A DNA stretch of 31,688 nt, from IMG/VR virus record IMGVR_UViG_3300009425_000055, positions 1 through 31,688 of that record. One strand, 5' to 3'. The stretch is from a virus. Both the position numbers and the translations under genes were made by a program. The notes below the pieces were generated by a model that searched no databases, was not told the origin of the DNA, and was given only the letters and a program-made list of their open reading frames with translations. Below, one piece after another: positions 22,334-29,871 of this stretch. Position 1 is the first letter of the stretch. Each line of letters starts with the position of its first letter.

Positions 22334-25300
22334 ATGGCATTAACAGCACCAGGAGTAGAAGTAAGTGTAATAAACGAGAGTTTTTATGTACCTTCAGATG
22401 CAGGTACTACACCACTTTTTATAGTAGCATCATCACAAGACAAGAAGAACGGAGCAGGCGATAGCACGGCATCAGGAACACAAACTACAAATGCCAATAC
22501 TGCTTATTTGATTTCTTCTCAAAGAGAATTAACAGAAACTTTTGGCGATCCAAAATTTTATCAAGACGCATCAGGCAATTCATTACAAGGTTATGAATTA
22601 AATGAATGGGGTCTACAAGCGGCATACTCTTTCTTAGGAGTTGCCAACAGAGCATACGTTTTAAGAGCAAATGTTGACACTAGTGAATTACTAGGAAGTG
22701 CATCGGCTCCAACTGCTAAACCAACAGATGGTACATACTGGTTTGACCTTGCATCAACTAGCTTTGGATTATTCGAGTGGTCAAAAACAGATCAAGCATT
22801 CACAACAATAACACCAACACTTATTACAACAGTTACTGATTTAGTTGGAGGAGTTTCAACTGGAGCACCTAAAACTTCAATTGGTATCACAGGTGATTAT
22901 GTAATTAATACAACACACGTTACTAACAAGATTTACAAAAAAACTGAATCAAATACTTGGGTACAAGTTGGATCAAGTGCATGGCACTTATCACTACCTG
23001 TAGTTTCAGTAGCGTCTGGAACAGCAGTAACAAACAGTCAGAACATGTCTATTAATGGCATAACAGTTGCGACAGGTGGAACTGCATTATCAAATGTTAA
23101 CTCGGCAATTAATGCGGCAAACATTCCAGGTGTAAGTTCAAGCATTAATGCTACAACAGGAAACTTAGACATCTTCCACGATGGTGGTGAGCTTGGCGAT
23201 TCTACAAACAGAGAAATACTTGACTTTGAAGAAGGTACAGGTTTATTAGCTGGTTTGGGAATTACAGCAGGAAACTTTAGAGCTCCTAAATTTTTACAAG
23301 ACAAACACACAAACAGACCTACTTGGAAAACTGCAGACGAAAACAGACCAACAGGTTCAATTTGGTTCAAAACAACTTCAGCAAACTCAGGAGCAAACAT
23401 TGTTACTAAACTGTACAGTTCAGCAAGTGCAAGTTTCTCAGCAGTAGCGGCTCCATTATATGCAACACACAACTCTGCGATCTACAACTTAGATGCAGGA
23501 AACGGTGGAACTGCATTAACAGTTGGAACTTTATACTCACAGTACAACATAACTGAACAAAAAATTGTTACAACAGACGGTTCACAAGTTGATACTACAA
23601 ATAACGTTGGTGATTTCCAACTGTTTAGATATGAGGGCGGAAAAACAGTTATTACTACTAGATTAACTGCACACTCATTTACAGGTTCAGAAACATTTAC
23701 AATAAGTGAAAGTAGAAAAAATCAAGCGGCAATGAGTACACCTATTACAATTACAATGAGTGGTACAACTGCTGACACATTTATAGCAGACATTAATGGT
23801 AAGGTTGACGCAAGTGCGGCGGCTAACTCCACTACAAAACTTATTAACATTAAAGCTTCTAAATTAGCAACTGGTGAAATTGTTATTGAACATGCACTAG
23901 GCGGTGACTTTAGAATGAACAACACAGGAACTGGCGACGTATTAGGTGATGCTGGTTTTGGAACTTCTCAAGCACATCCATATGGTGGATACACTGCGAA
24001 CAGTTCAACTTTAGTGGACAACTTATATGTTGCACCAGCAGGTGACACAGAAGATTCTTCAACAGGATCAGAAGTAGTTGCTTCTAACTGGAAAAGATTA
24101 TCATACACAGCAAGTACAAACGCACCAAACAATGAACCATCAGACGGTACATTATGGTATGACACAAACATTGATGTTGCAGACATTATGGCACACAATG
24201 GTACTACTTTTGTTGGATATGCAACAGCATACTCAAGCACAGATCCAAATGGTCCACAGTTTAGTGCAACAGCACCAACTACACAATCAGATGGTACTGC
24301 ACTTGTAACTAATGACTTATGGATTGACACTGCAGATTTAGAAAACTATCCAAAACTTTACAAATACAACACAGCGGCAACGTTGAGTTCAACTAACACA
24401 GCCAACCAAGTAGCAGTAACTACATCAGGTGCGGCTTGGGAATTAGTTGACAAAAGCGATCAAACAACAGAAGACGGTATTGTTTTTGCAGATGCAAGAT
24501 GGCACACGTCAACTGACAAAACAGCAGGAACTAGCACAGCGGCAGGAACACCTTCAACAATTAAAAACTTGTTGAGCAACGGTCATTTAGATCCAGATGC
24601 TCCAGATCCAGCGGCATTCCCACAGGGTATATTGCTTTGGAACACTAGACGTTCAGGCTACAATGTTAAAGAATACAAAAACAGTTACATTACAACTGCA
24701 AAATATCCAGGAAGTGGATCAAGCGGTTTAGGTAACGTTAGAGCAGGTAATGAATCTGTTGCAACTTACTATCCAGACAGATGGGTTACTAAATCAAGCA
24801 ACAATGCAAACGGTTCTGGTGCATTCGGAAGAAAAGCACAGAGAAAAGTAATTGTTGAACAGTTAAAATCAGAAATGGACACTAACCAAGCAATCAGAGA
24901 AGACCAAAGAGGATTCAACGTAATTGCTACACCTGGTTACCCAGAATTGATTGCAAACATGATCAACTTAAACACAGACAGAAACAACACAGCATTTGTA
25001 GTTGGAGATACTCCATTAAGATTAGCGGGTACATCAACTGCAATTACTAACTGGGCTAACAACTCATCAGCGGCACTAGACAACGGTGAAGACGGTTTAG
25101 TAAGTTCAAGTGATTATTTGGGTGTGTTTTATCCATCAGGTTTAACAACTGATAACACAGGAAAATCAATTGTTGTTCCAGCATCACACATGATGATGAG
25201 AACACTAGCAAACAACGATAACATAGCTTTCCCATGGTTTGCACCAGCAGGAACTAGAAGAGGTATTGTTGATAATGCAACAGCAGTTGGTTACATAGAT

Positions 25301-25774
25301 TCAAAAGAAGGTGAATTTAAAACAATATCTGTAACGGAGTCAGTGAGAGATTCAATGCATGAAGTTAAAATTAACCCAATTACATTCTTCTCAGGAGCAG
25401 GAATTGTTAACTTTGGTAACTTAACTAAAACACCATCAAGTTCAGCACTAGATAGAATTAACGTTTCTAGATTAGCAGTGTACTTGAGAACACAATTAGA
25501 TGCAATTGGAAAACCATTTATTTTTGAACCAAATGATGAACTAACAAGAAATGAAATCAAACAAGCAGTTGAATCATTCTTATTAGAACTTGTTGGTCAA
25601 AGAGCATTGTACGATTTCTTAGTAGTTTGTGATGACACAAACAACACACCTACGAGAATAGACAGAAATGAACTTTATGTAGACATAGCAATTGAGCCTA
25701 TTAAATCAGTTGAATTTATTTACATACCGTTGAGAATCAAAAACACAGGAGAAATTGCAAAATTAGGAAACTAA
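22334..25774 (+). CDS. gp18: Tail sheath protein gp18 with a large insertion
   Basis: This is the contractile tail sheath subunit. The N-terminus MALTAPGVEVSVINESFYVP and the C-terminal region (PWFAPAGTRRGIVDNATAVG, NPITFFSGAGIVNFGNLT, INVSRLAVYLRTQLDAIGKP, PFIFEPNDELTRNEIKQAVE) match the core of T4 gp18. T4 gp18 has 659 residues and this one has 1146. The extra length lies between about residues 120 and 770 and contains repeated 'P..G.(L/Y)W(F/Y)(D/K)....L(Y/F)....W' segments (TDGTYWFDLASTSFGLFEWS, RPTGSIWFKTT, PSDGTLWYDTN, TNDLWIDTA). The insertion probably faces outward, as in other variable sheath domains. AAGGAG and a perfect late promoter precede it. Confidence 0.92.
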   Translation: MALTAPGVEVSVINESFYVPSDAGTTPLFIVASSQDKKNGAGDSTASGTQTTNANTAYLISSQRELTETFGDPKFYQDASGNSLQGYELNEWGLQAAYSFLGVANRAYVLRANVDTSELLGSASAPTAKPTDGTYWFDLASTSFGLFEWSKTDQAFTTITPTLITTVTDLVGGVSTGAPKTSIGITGDYVINTTHVTNKIYKKTESNTWVQVGSSAWHLSLPVVSVASGTAVTNSQNMSINGITVATGGTALSNVNSAINAANIPGVSSSINATTGNLDIFHDGGELGDSTNREILDFEEGTGLLAGLGITAGNFRAPKFLQDKHTNRPTWKTADENRPTGSIWFKTTSANSGANIVTKLYSSASASFSAVAAPLYATHNSAIYNLDAGNGGTALTVGTLYSQYNITEQKIVTTDGSQVDTTNNVGDFQLFRYEGGKTVITTRLTAHSFTGSETFTISESRKNQAAMSTPITITMSGTTADTFIADINGKVDASAAANSTTKLINIKASKLATGEIVIEHALGGDFRMNNTGTGDVLGDAGFGTSQAHPYGGYTANSSTLVDNLYVAPAGDTEDSSTGSEVVASNWKRLSYTASTNAPNNEPSDGTLWYDTNIDVADIMAHNGTTFVGYATAYSSTDPNGPQFSATAPTTQSDGTALVTNDLWIDTADLENYPKLYKYNTAATLSSTNTANQVAVTTSGAAWELVDKSDQTTEDGIVFADARWHTSTDKTAGTSTAAGTPSTIKNLLSNGHLDPDAPDPAAFPQGILLWNTRRSGYNVKEYKNSYITTAKYPGSGSSGLGNVRAGNESVATYYPDRWVTKSSNNANGSGAFGRKAQRKVIVEQLKSEMDTNQAIREDQRGFNVIATPGYPELIANMINLNTDRNNTAFVVGDTPLRLAGTSTAITNWANNSSAALDNGEDGLVSSSDYLGVFYPSGLTTDNTGKSIVVPASHMMMRTLANNDNIAFPWFAPAGTRRGIVDNATAVGYIDSKEGEFKTISVTESVRDSMHEVKINPITFFSGAGIVNFGNLTKTPSSSALDRINVSRLAVYLRTQLDAIGKPFIFEPNDELTRNEIKQAVESFLLELVGQRALYDFLVVCDDTNNTPTRIDRNELYVDIAIEPIKSVEFIYIPLRIKNTGEIAKLGN

Positions 25775-25796
25775 TTTTCGATAAAGGAGAAAATAT

Positions 25797-26417
25797 ATGG
25801 CAATATCAACATTATCAAAATTTACAGTACCTTTAGCAAACGATCAGAGTTCAGCATCACAAGGTTTGTTGATGCCAAAACTTCAATATCGTTTCAGAGC
25901 AATACTTGAAGGTTCTGGAGTATCAACACCTAGATCAGAATTAACAAAACAAGTGGTAGACATTACTAGACCTAACTTGACTTTCGATAACGTAACACTA
26001 GACGTTTACAACTCAAAAGTTTACGTTGCTGGTAAACACACTTGGGAGCCAATTACAATCACATTAAGAGATGATGTAAACAACTCAGTTACTAAACTTG
26101 TTGGCGAACAAATTCAGAAACAATTTGATTTCTTTGAACAAAGTTCAGCGGCATCAGGTATTGATTACAAATTTACAACTAGAATTGAAATGTTAGACGG
26201 TGGTAACGGTTCAAGCACACCAAATGTATTAGAAACATTTGAACTATATGGTGCTTATGTTGAAAACGTTAACTACAACACACTAGCATACGCAACTTCA
26301 GATCCAGCTACAATCACAATGTCAATTAGATATGACAACTGTATACAAACACCACAAGGAACAGGTATTGGTACAGCAGTTGCAAGAACAATTGGTACTT
26401 TGAGTACTGGTGGTTAA
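25797..26417 (+). CDS. gp19: Tail tube protein gp19
   Basis: The 206-residue protein is the inner tail tube subunit. MPKLQYRFRAILEGSG, LTKQVVDITRPNLTFDNVTL, VYNSKVYVAGKHTWEPITIT and LRDDVNNSVTKLVGEQIQKQ follow the tube pattern of a 'Y.(F)R' strand, 'V...P.L.F...', 'NSK.Y.AGK..WEP..I..RDD'. T4 gp19 has 163 residues. It follows gp18 after 22 nt, with a strong AAAGGAG ribosome site 9 nt before the ATG. A terminator follows, which fits the high copy number needed for sheath and tube. Confidence 0.9.
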   Translation: MAISTLSKFTVPLANDQSSASQGLLMPKLQYRFRAILEGSGVSTPRSELTKQVVDITRPNLTFDNVTLDVYNSKVYVAGKHTWEPITITLRDDVNNSVTKLVGEQIQKQFDFFEQSSAASGIDYKFTTRIEMLDGGNGSSTPNVLETFELYGAYVENVNYNTLAYATSDPATITMSIRYDNCIQTPQGTGIGTAVARTIGTLSTGG

Positions 26418-26449
26418 TAAGAATTAGAATTAGCATTTATAATACAAGA

Positions 26450-26476
26450 AAAGCGTCTTTATATGGCGCTTTTTTT
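26450..26476 (+). terminator. Intrinsic terminator after gp19
   Basis: AAGCGTC (26451-26457) pairs with GGCGCTT (26465-26471) with one G-U pair and is followed by T residues to 26476. A perfect late promoter begins six bases later. Confidence 0.8.
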
Positions 26477-26481
26477 GTGGC

Positions 26482-26489
26482 TATAAATA
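26482..26489 (+). promoter_or_regulatory. Perfect T4 late promoter TATAAATA
   Basis: The motif ends 7 nt before the ATG at 26497, and no Shine-Dalgarno sequence intervenes. It is probably the start of the 26497-28705 unit. Confidence 0.8.
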
Positions 26490-26496
26490 CAAGTAT

Positions 26497-27888
26497 ATGC
26501 CAAAGATAAATGATTTTTTAAAAGGTATCCAAAACGGCCAACCCGGCATGAAGGACTTCCGTCACGCATCTAGATTGTACATAGACGACAACTACAGATT
26601 GATGCCGAAACAGAAGTTTATGTTTCATGTGATGATTCAGACTGATGAATCAATGTTTATAAACGGATATAATCCACAAGAAGACGCACAATTAGATATG
26701 TTAGTTAAATCGTGTGACTTGCCTAGATACGGAATGAATCTAGAAGAACTTGTACAGTACAACAAAAAGGCTTATGTGGCAACACGTATTCAGTACGAGC
26801 CAGTTAACATAACGTTTCATGATGACCATGCTGACACTGTAAATGCTTTTTGGAAAAAATATTATGAATATCACATAGCAGATTCAGTTAATGCTGGAAC
26901 AAGTGATATGACTATATCAGATACAAAAGACAATGCGTATGATGATATAAGCTGGAGCAGAAAGATTTCAAAATTTGGATTAGATACTCCAAAAGCAAGA
27001 AAGAAGCCATACTTAAAAAGTATAATAATTTTTTTATTACACAAAAAAAGATTTACATCCATGCAATTAGTAAATCCAGTTATAGGATCTTTTGCACATG
27101 ACTCTGTAGACAATGCCGATGGTGCTGGAACACTATCAAATGTTATGCAGGTATACTACGAAACAGTAACATACGATTCAGGTACAGTAAACAAAACTGA
27201 TATGCCTGGATTTGCTACATTAAATTATGATCATGAACCGTCACCTTTAACAGTTTTTGGAAGAGGTACAAATTCTATATTTGGACCTGGCGGAGTTGTA
27301 GACGGCATAGGCTCTGTTATGAAAAATATACAGGGCGGAAATATACTAGGTGCAATATTAGGTGCATCAAACACCTACAACAATGCTAAAAAGATTGGTA
27401 AAAAAGGGGCCAAAGAAGAATTAAAAGGTATGGCAAAGAAAGGTGTGTTAGAAGTTGCCAAACAAGCAGGAACAATTTCTAGTCCAGTTGCACAATTTGG
27501 TGTTGGGGTACTTGGAGCGGTGGCAACTTTAGCCACAGCAAAAGGATTGTCGGATAATAAAAATACAGCAAACACAACTGTAATAACAATGCCAACTTTT
27601 GACAGTGTTAACTTTCTTACAGCCAATGAAGCATACAATCTAGTTACAACCAACGACGGAATAAAAGATATTATTGCAGGACATATATATTATAAAGATA
27701 TAGGTTCAAGAACAGGACAATCAGTTGCAGTAAGCGATGTTGCTTACACTAATTCAACAGACGCAACCAAGAGAGTTTATAGAGCTAAAACAGTTACTGA
27801 CATAAGAAAACTAGTTACTGATGGGTTTATAAAAATTGATAGAAAAACACAAAACATAACAATTAGCATAGAGAAAGCAAACTTATAA
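26497..27888 (+). CDS. Tail-tube-fold structural protein (gp54-like)
   Basis: The N-terminal half of this 463-residue protein has the tube pattern: KQKFMFHVMIQTDESMFING, LVKSCDLPRYGMNLEELVQY, NKKAYVATRIQYEPVNITFH and DDHADTVNAFWKKYYEYHI. This is the order of T4 gp54, the baseplate protein that starts tube assembly, and of gp19. The rest includes a Gly/Ala/Lys-rich stretch (about residues 265-370, GGNILGAILGASNTYNNAKK, VGVLGAVATLATAKG) with membrane-like hydrophobic runs, and a short C-terminal mixed domain. I infer a baseplate hub, tube initiator or other tube-like part. The exact T4 match is uncertain. The stop overlaps the next ATG (TAATG). Confidence 0.6.
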   Translation: MPKINDFLKGIQNGQPGMKDFRHASRLYIDDNYRLMPKQKFMFHVMIQTDESMFINGYNPQEDAQLDMLVKSCDLPRYGMNLEELVQYNKKAYVATRIQYEPVNITFHDDHADTVNAFWKKYYEYHIADSVNAGTSDMTISDTKDNAYDDISWSRKISKFGLDTPKARKKPYLKSIIIFLLHKKRFTSMQLVNPVIGSFAHDSVDNADGAGTLSNVMQVYYETVTYDSGTVNKTDMPGFATLNYDHEPSPLTVFGRGTNSIFGPGGVVDGIGSVMKNIQGGNILGAILGASNTYNNAKKIGKKGAKEELKGMAKKGVLEVAKQAGTISSPVAQFGVGVLGAVATLATAKGLSDNKNTANTTVITMPTFDSVNFLTANEAYNLVTTNDGIKDIIAGHIYYKDIGSRTGQSVAVSDVAYTNSTDATKRVYRAKTVTDIRKLVTDGFIKIDRKTQNITISIEKANL

Positions 27889-28265
27889 TGACTGAATTTT
27901 ATACAAATCTACCACCTAAAGAAAGCGATGGTCTAAACGACACCATACAGAAGTTAACAACAACAAACTATCAATCAGATTTCGAGATGAATCCAGCTGA
28001 TTATGATGCCTGTATTGCATTTTTTGTTAGGAGAGGATTTAAAAGAGTATCTGCAGAATCTACTGCATACGTAATAATGTCACAGGCAAAAATAGACAGC
28101 ATAAGTCCACAAGAGATATTGGACAAACTAACTAGTGCTTCAGATGTACAATTATCAGAACTAATAACACTAATATTAAATGCTAACAGGTATAAGTCAA
28201 GTAGACTAGGTGTTAGACAGACACTAGCAACTAAAGAACTTGTATCTAGAAACATTCTAGATTAA
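27888..28265 (+). CDS. Conserved unknown protein between tube-like gene and gp4
   Basis: The 125-residue soluble protein begins MTEFYTNLPPKESDGLNDTI and is mainly helical (DYDACIAFFVRRGFKRVSAE, AYVIMSQAKIDSISPQEILD, LSELITLILNANRYKSSRLG). Similar small proteins occur beside virion genes in marine T4-like phages, so a virion assembly role is likely, but I cannot name a T4 counterpart. It is joined to both neighbours by TAATG junctions (27886-27890 and 28263-28267), so the three genes are translated as a coupled set. Confidence 0.7.
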   Translation: MTEFYTNLPPKESDGLNDTIQKLTTTNYQSDFEMNPADYDACIAFFVRRGFKRVSAESTAYVIMSQAKIDSISPQEILDKLTSASDVQLSELITLILNANRYKSSRLGVRQTLATKELVSRNILD

Positions 28266-28705
28266 TGCTACCAAGATTTGCAAGAGGAAAATTTTCACCA
28301 AAAAATGGCGACAAGTATGTTGGCTTAAAAACCCCGACATACAGATCAAGTTGGGAACACGCTTTCATGAGATTGTGTGACGAACATCCTAGCGTCTATC
28401 AATGGGCTAGTGAATCAATCAAGATTCCATACAGAAATCCTTTCTCAGGCAAGTACACTGTGTATGTGCCGGATTTTTTTATTGTGTATCAAGATAAGAA
28501 TGGAAAGAAACATGCAGAAATGGTAGAAGTTAAACCTGCTGATCAAACAACAATGGAACGTGCTGGAAAAAGTCTAGCAAAGAAAAAACAGGTTGTGTTA
28601 AACATGGCCAAATGGGAAGCCGCCAGTGCTTATGCCAAACAAAAAAAAATAAGATTCAGAGTAGTTTCAGAAGAAGACCTTTTTCACAACGGCAAACGTA
28701 AGTAA
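28265..28705 (+). CDS. gp4: Head completion protein gp4
   Basis: The 146-residue protein matches T4 gp4 (gp50/65), which joins the head after packaging: FSPKNGDKYVGLKTPTYRSS, WEHAFMRLCDEHPSVYQWAS, ESIKIPYRNPFSGKYTVYVP and DFFIVYQ. The residues Glu31, Asp70, Glu88 and Lys90 (SWE, PDF, EVK) form a PD-(D/E)XK nuclease-like set as in TnsA-type enzymes, so it may trim or bind DNA ends. It is coupled to the previous gene by TAATG. Its stop TAA is part of the late promoter motif of gp16. Confidence 0.88.
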   Translation: MLPRFARGKFSPKNGDKYVGLKTPTYRSSWEHAFMRLCDEHPSVYQWASESIKIPYRNPFSGKYTVYVPDFFIVYQDKNGKKHAEMVEVKPADQTTMERAGKSLAKKKQVVLNMAKWEAASAYAKQKKIRFRVVSEEDLFHNGKRK

Positions 28706-28708
28706 ATA
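28701..28708 (+). promoter_or_regulatory. T4-type late promoter motif AGTAAATA
   Basis: The motif contains the gp4 stop codon (28703-28705) and ends 5 nt before the gp16 ATG at 28714. Confidence 0.55.
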
Positions 28709-28713
28709 CGCAG

Positions 28714-29235
28714 ATGACAAAAAAATTAGAAGACATTCTCAATTTACCAAATGTCAAAGAGGCATTTAAAGAGGTAGATAAAAAAGAACAAGCCAAAGCC
28801 AACAAAGAACAAACAGGCAAAGTGATGAAAAACGTTGATCCTAAAACAGCAGAGGCACTTAAAAAATCTTATGCAGAGTTTGACAAGATAGCGGCCGCAC
28901 TACCACAAGTAAAAGGACTGGGAGAACTGGGAGATTTAGAGCTAGACAAACTAGCAGTTGAATCAGAAGAGAGTTATAAAAATTTAATGGACTTGGGCAT
29001 GAACGTTGATTCTCGTTATTCAGGACGTATATTTGAAGTTGCAAGTAATTTCCTTAAAAATGCCATAGATGCCAAGAGTTCAAAGATAGATAAAAAGCTA
29101 AAAATGGTTGATTTACAGCTTAAAAAAATGAAGTTAGACCAGGGCAACAAAGACGGTGGCACTGTAGAAGAAAGCGACGGATTTGTTATATCAGACCGTA
29201 ATGAATTAATGAAGAAACTACTTAAAAAAGACTAA
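28714..29235 (+). CDS. gp16: Terminase small subunit gp16
   Basis: The 173-residue protein resembles T4-type gp16, which forms a ring that recognises phage DNA and stimulates gp17. The N-terminus MTKKLEDILNLPNVKEAFKE has the 'L..(I/L)L.(I/L)P' start. The central region ESEESYKNLMDLGMNVDSRY with SGRIFEVASNFLKNAIDAKS corresponds to the conserved 'DY...R.N...........A..FLE.AK....PR..EV...L' helical pair of gp16. The C-terminal VISDRNELMKKLLKKD resembles the T4 end 'GS..ELM..I'. It lies in the segment before gp17. A late motif ends 5 nt before the ATG. Confidence 0.75.
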   Translation: MTKKLEDILNLPNVKEAFKEVDKKEQAKANKEQTGKVMKNVDPKTAEALKKSYAEFDKIAAALPQVKGLGELGDLELDKLAVESEESYKNLMDLGMNVDSRYSGRIFEVASNFLKNAIDAKSSKIDKKLKMVDLQLKKMKLDQGNKDGGTVEESDGFVISDRNELMKKLLKKD

Positions 29236-29238
29236 ATA
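29231..29238 (+). promoter_or_regulatory. T4-type late promoter motif ACTAAATA
   Basis: The motif contains the gp16 stop codon (29233-29235) and ends 6 nt before the ATG at 29245. Confidence 0.55.
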
Positions 29239-29244
29239 TTGCAT

Positions 29245-29868
29245 ATGAGCACTTTTACACAGTATCTAGCAGAATCTAGCAAGTCATATGACTACAAAGT
29301 TAAGGTAGCAGGTGACATAAGCGATGACTTTGCATCTAGAATGGAAACGGCACTAGCAAAATTTGAAGTTGCTAAAATGTCAGCTGGTAAGAAGACACCT
29401 ATAATGACTATGCCTTTAGATTTTCCTGCATTAAGCAATGAGTCAGTTACTATTTTTGATGTTACAACAAACTATCCTGTAACAGCAAATGTAATGAAAG
29501 AATATCTATCAGACTACATGAACATAAATGCTTCAATGATCGTTGTTAGAAAGCCAGGTGAGCCAACAGAAGAATATCAAGCAAACATGCAGATAGGTCA
29601 AAAGTCAGAATATGCAAACAAATTACAAGATGTTGAAATGAAAGATGCACCTAAACATAAAGCAGAAGAATTTTTTGGTGACAAATACAACATGAGCTTA
29701 ATGAGAGAATTATTAAAATCTAAAAAAGATAAAGATCAAGTTCCAGCTATGCCGGATGAAGATTCAAAAAACAAAGCAGAGAAGAAATTACAAGACAAAG
29801 AAGAAAAAGGTACACCGAGTCCTCTTTCAAAAGCAACTAACAAACACCCGGACCCAAAGAGGAAGTAA
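29245..29868 (+). CDS. Possible internal head protein with capsid-targeting-like N-terminus
   Basis: The 207-residue protein begins MSTFTQYLAESSKSYDYKVK. This resembles the capsid-targeting leader of T4 internal proteins (MKTYQEFIAE), and Leu8-Ala9-Glu10 fits the (I/L)xE site cut by the T4 gp21 prohead protease. A mixed domain follows (DFASRMETALAKFEVAKMSA; SVTIFDVTTNYPVTANVMKE), with a hydrophilic Lys/Glu-rich C-terminus (residues about 165-207). The family is unknown to me and the internal-protein role is inference from the N-terminus. A TTG at 29239 would add two residues but lies too close to the promoter. The gene sits between gp16 and the acidic protein. Confidence 0.7.
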   Translation: MSTFTQYLAESSKSYDYKVKVAGDISDDFASRMETALAKFEVAKMSAGKKTPIMTMPLDFPALSNESVTIFDVTTNYPVTANVMKEYLSDYMNINASMIVVRKPGEPTEEYQANMQIGQKSEYANKLQDVEMKDAPKHKAEEFFGDKYNMSLMRELLKSKKDKDQVPAMPDEDSKNKAEKKLQDKEEKGTPSPLSKATNKHPDPKRK

Positions 29869-29871
29869 ATT

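Noticed and set aside
29239-29244. TTG start two codons upstream of the 29245 gene
   Set aside because: It directly abuts the promoter motif, and the ATG at 29245 gives the internal-protein-like leader.
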